The notes beneath the pieces were generated by a model. That model was given only the letters and a program-made list of their open reading frames with translations, had not been told where the DNA came from and did not search any database. A stretch of DNA of 64,000 nt. Source: Pukyongia sp963768085 (lineage in GTDB: Bacteria; Bacteroidota; Bacteroidia; Flavobacteriales; Flavobacteriaceae). The stretch covers positions 372,001-436,000 of the forward strand of contig CAVYGO010000003.1 in assembly GCA_963768085.1 (NCBI GenBank), read 5' to 3'. The position numbers and the translations under genes are program-made. Position 1 is the stretch's first letter; each line of letters opens with the position of its first letter. Positions 6,176-14,415 of the stretch are shown piece by piece.

Positions 6176-8349
6176 AATAGTATCGTAGCACCTATTAAAA
6201 AGTTGGTTGTGGCCTGTGGATAAAATCCCGCTCCTTCAACAGTGGTTACCGTTCCGGGATTACTGAAATCATCATCGAAGGTGAAAAAATACCCATTGGA
6301 TACATATTTCACATTGAACAGATTGTTCACCACCGCTGAGAAAGTGATCACTTTTGCCAAAGGCACTTCTTCCAGCCGATAAATTAAATTAAGGTCATTA
6401 ATGAAATAACTGTCCAGTTTAGACACTTCACTGTCGATATTTCCCATATACTGCTCTCCCACATATTTTGACAGAAAGGCTATTTGAAAATTCTTAACGG
6501 GAGTGTATTCTATAATGTTGCCCGCAACGATATCGGGCGAAAATGAAATATTGGTATTTCCCAAATTCACAAGCGAACCGTCCCTGGACGTAACGAAATC
6601 TACATTTTTATTAGTGCTTAAGGCTATATTGGGCCTTATTTTAAGGGCAGGCGCCAGTAATATCTCCGCGTCAATTTCGAGACCCAATCGATAACTTTTT
6701 CCGCTTGTTGCACGAATAGGGGCCCCTACATCATCAATGGCGCCGGTAAGCACCAATTGATCCCTGTAATCCATAAAATAAGCGTTGGAGTTTACTTTTA
6801 CTTTTTCCGTATTATATCGCCATCCCAATTCATAATCGTTCAGGCTTTCAGGAGTAAAAATACCTTGCTCAAAGTCACTTCTCCTCGGTTCACGGTTCGC
6901 CCTTCCGAAGGAACCATAGAACTGATTCTTTGAATTTAACTCAAATGAAACACCTGCTTTTGGATTAAAGAAATTATAGGTTTTATCTACATTCAGGGGC
7001 AACTTGTCTGACGTAATCCCAGAGGTTTTATAGTTAATAAATCGCCCCTGTAAATCTCCAAAAACACTCCATTGTTGATCAATTTGCCAGTTCGCTTTCG
7101 AAAACACTGTGAACTCACTTTTTTCTCCTACCCCAAAATAATAGCGATCCCTGATGTCCGTATTCCCGGCAAATCTTGCCCAGATAACCTCTCCAAAATG
7201 ATCACCGTCGTAGAAACTATAAAAAGCACCCGATGTAACGTCGAAATCATTTTCGGTATAACTCACATTGGCATTAACAGCGTAGAAGTCATTATCCAGC
7301 CAGCGACGACGAATAAGATCGGAGTTCGTGATGAATTCATCTCCTATTTCAAATGGGGCTATTCCATGAAACTCCAGGTCTCCGTCTTCAACAAATTGTT
7401 CAAAATATCCACGCCCGTAGGTATAATTCAACGAAATATTAGAGCGCCATTTATTATTAAATCGCTGGTTCCAGAACATCTGGTAGTGATCCTGGGCGTA
7501 ATTATCCACTTCGTTATCATAGAAACGTACATTCCCGTTACTGTCTGTATAGATTCCCGCCGGATTAAAGGTCCTGTCGGTAGCAAGTGTTTCAGCATCA
7601 ATTCCGAAGTATGCCTGATAGGTTTCCTCCCTGCCGCCAAAAGTGATAAGCTTTACAAGTGTATTGCTGTCTTTATAGGCAGCCTGAAGAAAATACGACT
7701 TAAGATCGGAAGTTGCCCGGTCGATATATCCATCGGAAGCGATGTTGGATAATCGTCCAGAGAATTCTATACGATCCTCGAGGAGTCCGGTACTAAATCT
7801 TACTGTATGTTTCCTTGTATTAAACGAGCCAAATGAATTCGCTAGCTCCGCATAAGCCTCTTCAGAGATCGCATCCGTTAGAATATTCAAACTCGCGCCA
7901 AAGGCGCCCGATCCATTGGTGGAGGTCCCCACACCGCGCTGCAACTGAAGACTCTGAACCGAGGAGGCAAAGTCTGGGAGATTCACCCAAAATGTCCCCT
8001 GACTTTCAGCATCATTAAAGGGAATACCATTAAGGGTTACGTTAATGCGAGAGGCATCGCTTCCTCTAACTCTTATGTATGTATAACCTACACCGGCCCC
8101 TGCATCACTGGCAGTAACCACGGAAGGTAAATAATTCAATAGTAGAGGGATATCCTGACCAAGGTTTCGTTTCTGAAGTTCCTCCTTGTCCAGGTTAGAG
8201 TGTGTTATGGGTGCATCTTCTTTAACTCTCACAGCCTGGACGAGCACCTCATCCAGATTCTCTACTGCGGTGGAATCGATGGTTTTATCCTGAGCAACGA
8301 GCACGGCAAAACCAATAAAAAACAATATGATAAAAGATAACAACTTCAT
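6172..8349 (-). CDS. TonB-dependent receptor under TPP riboswitch control (probable thiamine-related uptake)
   Basis: A 725-residue outer-membrane TonB-dependent receptor. A 20-residue signal peptide (MKLLSFIILFFIGFAVLVAQ) is followed by a TonB-box-like segment (ENLDEVLVQAVRV), the plug domain with YIRVRGSDASRINVTLNGIP and the GVGTSTNGSGAFGASLNI segment, and then a barrel of about 550 residues ending with the hydrophobic strand NFLIGATILF. There is no carboxypeptidase-like N-terminal extension and no SusD partner. The leader carries a clear TPP riboswitch, so the cargo is most probably thiamine, a phosphate ester or a precursor. This agrees with the OMR-type receptors reported under TPP control in Bacteroidota. 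Receptor class is seen in the sequence; substrate is inferred from the riboswitch. Confidence 0.93.
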   Translation of the reverse strand: MKLLSFIILFFIGFAVLVAQDKTIDSTAVENLDEVLVQAVRVKEDAPITHSNLDKEELQKRNLGQDIPLLLNYLPSVVTASDAGAGVGYTYIRVRGSDASRINVTLNGIPFNDAESQGTFWVNLPDFASSVQSLQLQRGVGTSTNGSGAFGASLNILTDAISEEAYAELANSFGSFNTRKHTVRFSTGLLEDRIEFSGRLSNIASDGYIDRATSDLKSYFLQAAYKDSNTLVKLITFGGREETYQAYFGIDAETLATDRTFNPAGIYTDSNGNVRFYDNEVDNYAQDHYQMFWNQRFNNKWRSNISLNYTYGRGYFEQFVEDGDLEFHGIAPFEIGDEFITNSDLIRRRWLDNDFYAVNANVSYTENDFDVTSGAFYSFYDGDHFGEVIWARFAGNTDIRDRYYFGVGEKSEFTVFSKANWQIDQQWSVFGDLQGRFINYKTSGITSDKLPLNVDKTYNFFNPKAGVSFELNSKNQFYGSFGRANREPRRSDFEQGIFTPESLNDYELGWRYNTEKVKVNSNAYFMDYRDQLVLTGAIDDVGAPIRATSGKSYRLGLEIDAEILLAPALKIRPNIALSTNKNVDFVTSRDGSLVNLGNTNISFSPDIVAGNIIEYTPVKNFQIAFLSKYVGEQYMGNIDSEVSKLDSYFINDLNLIYRLEEVPLAKVITFSAVVNNLFNVKYVSNGYFFTFDDDFSNPGTVTTVEGAGFYPQATTNFLIGATILF

Positions 8350-8411
8350 CCGTACAAAATTTAAATACGAATAAAAGGGGCTGTTATTCCGACAAATATT
8401 AAAATAAAAAA

Positions 8412-8436
8412 CCTATTAGATCACAGAACTAATAGG
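8412..8436 (-). terminator. intrinsic terminator of the TPP riboswitch
   Basis: On the minus strand CCTATTAG (8436-8429) pairs with CTAATAGG (8419-8412) across a 9-nt loop, and TTTTTTATTTT follows. It stands between the aptamer and the TonB receptor start, so it is the expression platform. Its 5' arm is also complementary to the 5' end of the aptamer. Confidence 0.85.
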
Positions 8437-8461
8437 GGTGACATTGAAAGAACCTAACGGG

Positions 8462-8547
8462 TTCTCTGTCCCTCGGCAGCATTACCTGCCCAGGTTCAAT
8501 GGGTATAATCTCAGCCTTTCACGCATAAAAAGCACCCCTTAGAGATG
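8462..8547 (-). promoter_or_regulatory. TPP (THI-box) riboswitch aptamer
   Basis: The minus strand reads GGGGTGC, then GGCTGAGA, ACCC, TTGAACCTG, GGTAATGCTGCC and GAGGGA in the order and spacing of the THI box. P1 is TCTCT (8545-8541) with AGAGA (8467-8463); P2 is GGGGT with ACCC. The bases TTAG/CACCCC at 8533-8542 can instead pair with 8429-8440, which contains the terminator 5' arm. This gives a simple OFF switch: ligand stabilises P2, frees the terminator and stops transcription of the TonB receptor gene. The motif match is direct; the switching model is drawn by eye. Confidence 0.95.
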
Positions 8548-8552
8548 TACGA

Positions 8553-8560
8553 CAAAGTTA
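8553..8560 (-). promoter_or_regulatory. TAnnTTTG promoter box for the TPP riboswitch transcript
   Basis: TAACTTTG on the minus strand matches the -7 consensus and lies about 6 nt before the first paired base of the aptamer, at the 3' end of the arfB gene region. It would give the receptor its own riboswitch-controlled transcript, separate from the upstream operon. Confidence 0.6.
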
Positions 8561-8565
8561 GGCAA

Positions 8566-8970
8566 TTAATCTATTTTGGGAGGCCTACGGTTAGATTTTT
8601 TCAAGGCCTGCTGCTTCTTAACCTTAAGTCTCTTTTCGATGGCCGATTTGGACGGTTTGGTCTTTTTTCGTTTCTTCTTTACCTTTAGGTTTTGCGCGAG
8701 CAAGTCCAGTAGTCGTTGCATTACGATCGCCTTATTCCGGTGTTGACTTCGTGTCTCGCCACACTGCAATATAATAGCCCCATCTGAATTAATGCGTTTT
8801 GCAAGCCGTTCCATGAGTCGTTCCCTTTCCGTTTCCGAAAAAGCATCCGAATCTTTAATATTAAATTGCAATTCTATCTTGCTGGAAGTCTTGTTCACAT
8901 GCTGGCCTCCCGGCCCACTGCTGCGTATAGCTTTAAACTGAAGTTCTTTTATAAGCTGTGCAGTCTCCAT
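8566..8970 (-). CDS. arfB: alternative ribosome-rescue factor ArfB (peptidyl-tRNA hydrolase)
   Basis: ArfB (YaeJ, ICT1 type) enters stalled ribosomes that lack a stop codon and hydrolyses the peptidyl-tRNA. The 134-residue length is typical and far shorter than RF1/RF2. The catalytic GGQ is at 21-23 within SSGPGGQHVNKTSSKIEL. The middle has the family segment RINSDGAIILQCGETRSQHRNK, read in parts, and the C-terminal tail (95-134) is rich in Lys and Arg, as needed to occupy the mRNA channel. The start ATG overlaps the stop of the DUF4301 gene (TGATG), so it is the last gene of the six-gene operon. Confidence 0.95.
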   Translation of the reverse strand: METAQLIKELQFKAIRSSGPGGQHVNKTSSKIELQFNIKDSDAFSETERERLMERLAKRINSDGAIILQCGETRSQHRNKAIVMQRLLDLLAQNLKVKKKRKKTKPSKSAIEKRLKVKKQQALKKSNRRPPKID

Positions 8971-10499
8971 CAGGCGTTGGGTCGATGCTCTTTATTCAGT
9001 AAATCGTTCACCGTTTTAACAGGGTTAAAGGTTATTAAAGGAACCTCAACAAATACCGTATTCCATCTGGCCATGCCTCCATTCCATAGCCCAGGTAATT
9101 CTAATGCCTTTATGGGAGTTCCTGCATCCGTTTTATTAGCTATGATTCCAGAGCGGGGATCACTATACAATTTGAGATCAAACTTCTTCCCTTTAAAGTC
9201 ACGTACACCGCAAACAATATCCACAGGGTTAAAATGCGTTGCATCATTTACAAGGGTATGCATGTGGGGATCTTCCAGATCGATCTGAGATTTTTCAACT
9301 ATTTGCAAACTCACATGTCCGTCCTCTCCTTTTACCCAAAACGGACCACCACCCGGTTCTCCTGTATTTTTAACCACCCCACAAACTCTAATTGGCCGGT
9401 TTAAAACGTTCATCATCCTGTCCTGATCAATGGGTACATCTTTAATGCTTAACGCATTCCACAAAAAAGAGCGAATTTCCCTGAGGACCTCCTCTTCTAC
9501 TTCTTCTTTTTCCAACGCAAGCAGATATTGGAATACCCTTTTCTGAATCCATAGCAACTTACCTGCGAGGAGTTTTTTATAAAATGCCACGGTTTCTACA
9601 TATTCTTCGGCTACTACATTATCAATGTTTTTTACAAAGATCAGGTCTGAATCAATATCATTTAAATTTTCAAGCAACGCTCCATGCCCGGAGGGTCTGA
9701 ATACCAACTTCCCTTTAGTATCCCTGAAAGGAATGTTTTCTGAAGTAACTGCCAGAGTATCTGTTTCAGGTTTCTGAAAGGAATAGGAAATATGGAAATC
9801 GGTTTTAGTCTTCTTGCTCACTCGCTTTTTTACGGTCTCGAATTCTTCTTTAAAATAAGGAAGGTGTTTTTTAGAGAAGGTAAAATGAAGGTAGGCATCG
9901 TCATTTGCAGTTGCATAATAGGCTGCTTCAAATAATTGTTCTTCAAAAGCTGTTGTGTAGTATTTCGCGTATTTATGAAACGGTATCAATCCCTTCGGAA
10001 GGTTAGAATAATTAAGCCCTTTGGGATCAAGCATCATTTTTACCAACCAAAACATACGCTGACCTTTAGTACTCTTTTTATAGTCGGGATAGTTCTCTCG
10101 AATCTTCTTCCGCACATCATTAATAAAGGCGAAATCTTTCAGGTTCTTCATAAACGTTTCTAACGCAGGTGTCGGGCAACGCCGTAGAAACCTCCTGAGT
10201 GATTCGGTCTCGGGATTATAATTCTCCAGAAAGTCGTGAAGAAATGCGAACATGCGAGTAGCCGCCCCGGAAGCAGGTACAAACTTTACAATATCCAACT
10301 TGTCCTTACGCCTTTCGAAGAGATCTACCAGTTTTTGGGTACTCTCCTCCGGAATAACTCCTATTCCATTTCCTTCGGATGCAGCTGTTACGATTTCGAC
10401 CGGGGAAATACCCAACGTAAAGGTTTCTAGTTGATGGTAAACATTTTGCAGGGGCAGCCCGTATTCATTTATTTGTTGCAGATCGTCTTTTGTTAGCAT
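8970..10499 (-). CDS. DUF4301 family protein
   Basis: A 509-residue cytoplasmic protein that I assign to DUF4301, a Bacteroidota family of unknown function. No signal peptide or membrane helix is visible. Conserved-looking stretches are KFVPASGAATRMFAFLHDFL near residue 80, LIPFHKYAKYYTTAFEEQL near 165, FRPSGHGALLENLND near 270, and the C-terminal LPGLWNGGMARWNTVFVEVP. The PASGAATRM and RPSGHGALLENL segments resemble nucleotide- or sugar-phosphate-binding loops, and the protein may be a uridylyl-transferase-like enzyme. That is a guess. It overlaps the kinase gene upstream by 7 nt and arfB downstream by 1 nt, so it is translated in the same operon. Confidence 0.8.
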   Translation of the reverse strand: MLTKDDLQQINEYGLPLQNVYHQLETFTLGISPVEIVTAASEGNGIGVIPEESTQKLVDLFERRKDKLDIVKFVPASGAATRMFAFLHDFLENYNPETESLRRFLRRCPTPALETFMKNLKDFAFINDVRKKIRENYPDYKKSTKGQRMFWLVKMMLDPKGLNYSNLPKGLIPFHKYAKYYTTAFEEQLFEAAYYATANDDAYLHFTFSKKHLPYFKEEFETVKKRVSKKTKTDFHISYSFQKPETDTLAVTSENIPFRDTKGKLVFRPSGHGALLENLNDIDSDLIFVKNIDNVVAEEYVETVAFYKKLLAGKLLWIQKRVFQYLLALEKEEVEEEVLREIRSFLWNALSIKDVPIDQDRMMNVLNRPIRVCGVVKNTGEPGGGPFWVKGEDGHVSLQIVEKSQIDLEDPHMHTLVNDATHFNPVDIVCGVRDFKGKKFDLKLYSDPRSGIIANKTDAGTPIKALELPGLWNGGMARWNTVFVEVPLITFNPVKTVNDLLNKEHRPNA

Positions 10500-11062
10500 T
10501 GTCTCTCTACTAGTTTTTTAGTTAGTGCTACCGCTTTTTTAAATTTCTCGGTCCGACTTCCATTCAACACATGATAATTCAAACCATACTTTTTTAGTTC
10601 TGCCTCAAAAATACAAAATAAGGTGGTTCGGTCCTCCGGCCTATCGCGAAGATCATCGGCTACCCACGGCGTATCTATATCTGTTAGTAAATACAGATCA
10701 TAGAAATTGTTTTTAACAGCATTTTCAATTTCCTGAGGGCAACTTCCCTGGTAATAATATTTACAATAGACCTTTAATTCCCGCAGATCCGTATCGCAAA
10801 ACAAAACTTCATTTGCATTTTTGGCTGCATCATTTTCCGCAGCTATTTGCCCTTCTGCAATAGGAAGTAGGTCGTCCCAGTTAATTCTCTCCCCTAAATC
10901 GTCCCATTTTTTCTGAAGATACTCCCGCATGTATTCCGGCACCCATTCCGTTTTAAAAAAATCGGCCAACTCTCGTGCCATTGTAGTTTTTCCTGTAGAT
11001 TCCGGCCCGAATAGAACTATTTTTATACAGTCTGAAGATTGTTGTTCAAGTGTTTTTTCCAT
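10493..11062 (-). CDS. NadR-type P-loop kinase (probable ribosylnicotinamide kinase)
   Basis: A 189-residue P-loop ATPase resembling the kinase domain of NadR (nicotinamide riboside kinase). Walker A is GPESTGKTT at 19-27, followed by EWVPEYMREYL, which is typical of the NadR kinase, and an acidic CDTDLRELKVYCKYY stretch at about 90-104. The C-terminus has the RPEDRTTLF lid-like region. There is no adenylyltransferase domain. It overlaps pnuC by 40 nt, and a vitamin importer paired with a kinase that traps the substrate is a well-known arrangement. Nicotinamide riboside is the default substrate. Because the next transcription unit is a TPP-controlled receptor, a thiamine-related substrate is an alternative. 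Confidence 0.82.
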   Translation of the reverse strand: MEKTLEQQSSDCIKIVLFGPESTGKTTMARELADFFKTEWVPEYMREYLQKKWDDLGERINWDDLLPIAEGQIAAENDAAKNANEVLFCDTDLRELKVYCKYYYQGSCPQEIENAVKNNFYDLYLLTDIDTPWVADDLRDRPEDRTTLFCIFEAELKKYGLNYHVLNGSRTEKFKKAVALTKKLVERQC

Positions 11063-11655
11063 GCGAAATACCCGAAAATTGCAATGAGGGTAAAGATAAG
11101 ATACTGAAAGCTGGTAAATGTGAATCCTTTATAGAAATAAAGTGGAACCGAAATGATATCTCCTACGATCCAATACAACCAGTTCTCAATTTTTCGTTTT
11201 GCCATTAGCCACATTCCAACAAAGAAGACTGCCGTGGTGAAGGTGTCGGCTATGGCTGTCCAATCGTTCCATTTATCAAATGATTTATATACGATATAAA
11301 CAAAAACCAGCGTGGCAACAAAGATTACAACAGAATACAGATGTTCCTTTTTCGTTGTATAGCTAATCGGCGTGACGTGAGTAGCGTCAACTTTTCGCGT
11401 CCAGATATACCAGCCATATATGCTCATGATGAAATAATAGGCGTTGATCATCATATCCCCTAACAAGGTCCATTTCAGCAGAAGATACACGAAAATAGCA
11501 GTACTTATCATCCCGGTTGGAAAGACCAGTATATTATTTTGTTTTGAAAACCATACCGATAGAAATCCGAAAATAACCGCGATGATCTCCAGCACGATAT
11601 CGATGGTTTCATAATCGGCGTACTGCCCGAAGAAAAATTCGACAATCTCTCCCAT
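11023..11655 (-). CDS. pnuC: PnuC-family vitamin transporter
   Basis: A 210-residue inner-membrane protein with about seven hydrophobic segments. It has the PnuC landmarks MSIYGWYIWTRK near residue 80 and NWLYWIVGDIISVPLYFYKG near 160. PnuC-type transporters move nicotinamide riboside, riboflavin (PnuX) or thiamine (PnuT) by facilitated diffusion; sequence by eye does not decide between them. The ATG at 11655 is preferred to a TTG just upstream because it makes a TGATG overlap with pcrB, as elsewhere in this operon. The NadR-like kinase downstream supports nicotinamide riboside, and the nearby TPP riboswitch makes PnuT worth testing. Confidence 0.88.
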   Translation of the reverse strand: MGEIVEFFFGQYADYETIDIVLEIIAVIFGFLSVWFSKQNNILVFPTGMISTAIFVYLLLKWTLLGDMMINAYYFIMSIYGWYIWTRKVDATHVTPISYTTKKEHLYSVVIFVATLVFVYIVYKSFDKWNDWTAIADTFTTAVFFVGMWLMAKRKIENWLYWIVGDIISVPLYFYKGFTFTSFQYLIFTLIAIFGYFAWKKHLNNNLQTV

Positions 11656-12377
11656 CAATCTTTAAACTTTAAACTATTTCCATTTTCGAAGGCTGTACCT
11701 ACAACGATCATGTCGGCTCCTGCATTGTAAGCCGCCCGAACCTGTTCTGCCGTTCGAATACCACCTCCCACAATTAAAGGAATACCTATTTCCTTTTTTA
11801 CATTGGAAATAACTTCTGGATCAACCGGGAATTTTGCCCCGCTACCCGCTTCCAGGTAAATGAGTTTCTTGCCGCTTAATTCGGCAGCTACCGCAGTATC
11901 CACAATGTGCTGAACCTCTGTTTGTGGTAAGGGTGTTGTTTTGGTCACTGAGGCTACCGCAGAACCATTACCACCATCTAACAATAAATACCCGGTCGGG
12001 ATCACTTCAATATTCGTATTCCGAAGCATCTTTACTGCGCGTATTTGCTGGCCCACCAGGTATTCAGGATTGTCTCCTGAAAAAAGGGACAAAAATAATA
12101 AGGCATTGGCCGAATCGGTGATCTGACTTATATCTCCGGGAAATAAAACGATAGGTCTGGAGGTAAACAGTTTCAATGTGTCAACTACCTGCTTCGTCAT
12201 TCCTTCGGGAACCATACTGCCTCCAACAAATAAATGGGTTGTTTCCGAAGGCAACTTCCGAAGGAACCCTGAGGCCGTATCCAGATCGAATTTTTCAGGA
12301 TCGATCAGGATTGCCAACAGTTTCTTTTTCGCTGATATTGTCTCTAAAATGGTGTTATAGACCCTTTTGCTTCCCAT
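11655..12377 (-). CDS. pcrB: geranylgeranylglyceryl/heptaprenylglyceryl phosphate synthase
   Basis: A 240-residue TIM-barrel prenyltransferase that joins a polyprenyl diphosphate to sn-glycerol-1-phosphate, giving an ether lipid precursor. The PcrB/GGGPS signatures are present: LLAILIDPEKFDLDTA near the N-terminus, FVGGSMVPEG at about 50, and the phosphate-binding end VGGGIRTAEQVRAAYNAGAD and VVGTAFENG near the C-terminus. Bacteroidota enzymes of this family have been studied and prefer geranylgeranyl diphosphate, to my knowledge. The ATG at 12377 overlaps the stop of the phosphopantetheinyl transferase gene (TGATG); a GTG one codon earlier is also possible. Its stop overlaps the pnuC ATG in the same way. 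Confidence 0.93.
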   Translation of the reverse strand: MGSKRVYNTILETISAKKKLLAILIDPEKFDLDTASGFLRKLPSETTHLFVGGSMVPEGMTKQVVDTLKLFTSRPIVLFPGDISQITDSANALLFLSLFSGDNPEYLVGQQIRAVKMLRNTNIEVIPTGYLLLDGGNGSAVASVTKTTPLPQTEVQHIVDTAVAAELSGKKLIYLEAGSGAKFPVDPEVISNVKKEIGIPLIVGGGIRTAEQVRAAYNAGADMIVVGTAFENGNSLKFKD

Positions 12378-13015
12378 CACATAACTTTAGAAAGTAATGC
12401 ATACGCACAGGTGAATCCTTCAAACTCCAGCATGTTTACATGATAGAATTCAACCTTCCCATTAAATGATACAATAGCAACGGTACGCAAATCTTCCATC
12501 ATGAAATCATCGACATAAATATGCCGCAGAAATCTTAGACCCGGAGCGGCAAAACTCTTATAGAGGCTTTCCTTGGCACCCCATACCATAGTGAGTTTTC
12601 TCATGATGATTTCCTCGCTGGGGAGGTTTTGGTATTCTTCAATAGGGGTGAATTTATGTGCGATCCTTATTATTTTGGGTCGTTGTTTCTCAATATCGAT
12701 ACCCACTTCGGTAGTGCTGATAATAATCGCTGAAAAGATAAAAGAGTGGGTTATGGATATCCGTTTATCGTCCCTGAGATGAGGTTTTCCGTTCGCGTCA
12801 TAGTAAAGATCATAATCGGTATAGCCTTCTTCAGCCAACAAATGCCGAATACTCATAAACCCTCTTCGGTGCAGGTCGCTTTTCATGCTATCCACCCGGG
12901 TTCTGCAATTTTCAGTTAATGAGATCCCATGGGATAGCTCATCAAAGGATTCTTCTATCTTCCAAATGAGAACTTTAGTAGCTTCGTTAACTGTTATTGT
13001 TTTGTAAAGTGGCAT
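12377..13015 (-). CDS. 4'-phosphopantetheinyl transferase superfamily protein
   Basis: Transfers the phosphopantetheine arm of CoA to a carrier protein. The 212-residue protein has the Mg-binding motif VGIDIEKQRP (Asp107, Glu109) and the helix WGAKESLYK at 145-153, with the CoA-contacting ITHS at 88-91. The size and motif spacing fit the Sfp-like group better than the short AcpS type. The start at 13015 (MPLYKTITVN) is chosen because a longer frame reads into the ahcY promoter region and adds a non-conserved extension. It is the first gene of the overlapping operon and is divergent from ahcY. No polyketide or peptide synthetase is in the window, so it probably serves ordinary acyl carrier protein. 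Confidence 0.9.
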   Translation of the reverse strand: MPLYKTITVNEATKVLIWKIEESFDELSHGISLTENCRTRVDSMKSDLHRRGFMSIRHLLAEEGYTDYDLYYDANGKPHLRDDKRISITHSFIFSAIIISTTEVGIDIEKQRPKIIRIAHKFTPIEEYQNLPSEEIIMRKLTMVWGAKESLYKSFAAPGLRFLRHIYVDDFMMEDLRTVAIVSFNGKVEFYHVNMLEFEGFTCAYALLSKVM

Positions 13016-13036
13016 TAATATGTAACGGATATTACG

Positions 13037-13044
13037 TATTTTTG
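13037..13044 (+). promoter_or_regulatory. TAnnTTTG promoter box of ahcY
   Basis: TATTTTTG matches the -7 consensus. Transcription would begin near 13049, where a short stem (CCGAA, loop ATAA, TTCGG at 13049-13062) starts. The leader to the ATG at 13094 is about 45 nt. Confidence 0.55.
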
Positions 13045-13093
13045 CGAACCGAAATAATTCGGAAGAAAAATAGAACAAATCAAAGATACTAAT

Positions 13094-14404
13094 ATGTCAA
13101 CGAATACTATGCCTTACGTAGCCTACAAAGTAAAAGATATTTCCCTTGCAGAATGGGGACGTAAAGAAATTGAACTGGCCGAAGCAGAGATGCCCGGTCT
13201 TATGTCGCTACGTGAAGAATACAAGGGTGAGCAACCACTTAAAGGAGCGCGTATCGCCGGATGCCTGCATATGACGATTCAAACTGCGGTTCTAATTGAA
13301 ACTCTTATTGCATTAGGTGCTGAAGTTACCTGGAGTTCATGTAACATTTTCTCCACACAGGATCAGGCTGCCGCTGCTATTGCCGCTGCCGGTATCCCGG
13401 TATATGCGTGGAAAGGTATGACCGAAGAAGAATTCGACTGGTGTATCGAGCAGACCTTGTTCTTTGGCGAAGATCGACAGCCATTGAATATGATCCTCGA
13501 CGACGGAGGTGACCTTACCAATATGGTTTTCGATAAGTATCCCGAACTGGCTTCGGGAATAAAAGGCCTTTCTGAAGAGACAACTACGGGAGTTCACAGA
13601 TTGTACGACCGTATGAAGAATGGAACCCTTGTAATGCCTGCGATAAACGTTAACGACAGTGTGACCAAGTCTAAGTTCGACAACAAATACGGTTGTAAAG
13701 AAAGTGCCGTTGATGCGGTTCGCCGTGCTACAGATGTAATGTTAGCAGGAAAACGTGTGGTGGTTTGCGGATATGGTGACGTTGGTAAAGGTTCTGCAGC
13801 TTCGTTCAAAGGTGCCGGATCTATCGTCACAGTAACAGAGATCGACCCCATATGTGCGTTACAGGCTGCGATGGATGGTTTTGAGGTAAAAAAACTTGAA
13901 ACGGTAGTAGCGAATGCAGATATTTTTATAACAACAACCGGTAATAAGGACATTATCCAAGGAAGGCACTTCGAAGCCATGAAAGACAAGGCCATTGTTT
14001 GTAATATTGGTCACTTCGACAATGAGATCGATGTAGCATGGCTGAACGATAACCATGAGAAAATTGAAATAAAACCCCAGGTTGACAAATACAATGTGAA
14101 CGGTAAGGATATCATTCTCCTTGCTGAAGGACGCCTGGTAAACTTAGGATGCGGCACAGGTCACCCTAGTTTTGTTATGAGTAATTCATTTACAAACCAG
14201 ACCCTTGCACAGATCGAACTTTGGAAGAATAGTGGACAGTACGAGAACAAAGTGTATATGCTGCCTAAGCATCTTGATGAAAAAGTGGCAAAGCTACACC
14301 TTGAGAAGATCGGGGTTGAGCTCACAGAGCTTAGAGACGAACAAGCGGAATATATCGGTGTGAAAGTGGAAGGTCCATATAAGCCGGAGTATTACAGATA
14401 CTAG
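13094..14404 (+). CDS. ahcY: adenosylhomocysteinase
   Basis: Reversibly hydrolyses S-adenosylhomocysteine to adenosine and homocysteine in the activated methyl cycle, using tightly bound NAD. The 436-residue protein shows the expected motifs: RIAGCLHMTIQTAVLIETL at about 54-72, the LDDGGDLTN segment near 135, the NAD-binding loop VVCGYGDVGKGSA at about 218-230, and the C-terminal KPEYYRY that contributes to the neighbouring subunit's site. No truncation or missing residue is apparent. It is divergent from the phosphopantetheinyl transferase gene. A short 5' hairpin is the only leader structure; I see no SAH riboswitch. Confidence 0.98.
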   Translation: MSTNTMPYVAYKVKDISLAEWGRKEIELAEAEMPGLMSLREEYKGEQPLKGARIAGCLHMTIQTAVLIETLIALGAEVTWSSCNIFSTQDQAAAAIAAAGIPVYAWKGMTEEEFDWCIEQTLFFGEDRQPLNMILDDGGDLTNMVFDKYPELASGIKGLSEETTTGVHRLYDRMKNGTLVMPAINVNDSVTKSKFDNKYGCKESAVDAVRRATDVMLAGKRVVVCGYGDVGKGSAASFKGAGSIVTVTEIDPICALQAAMDGFEVKKLETVVANADIFITTTGNKDIIQGRHFEAMKDKAIVCNIGHFDNEIDVAWLNDNHEKIEIKPQVDKYNVNGKDIILLAEGRLVNLGCGTGHPSFVMSNSFTNQTLAQIELWKNSGQYENKVYMLPKHLDEKVAKLHLEKIGVELTELRDEQAEYIGVKVEGPYKPEYYRY

Positions 14405-14415
14405 ATTTTTGGTAT

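Noticed and set aside
7072..7752. A 226-codon plus-strand frame inside the first TonB receptor gene
   Set aside because: No signal, no family resemblance, and the receptor frame on the other strand is complete and conserved.
13337..13995. Minus-strand frames opposite ahcY
   Set aside because: They are shadows of a highly conserved enzyme gene and have no recognisable domain.
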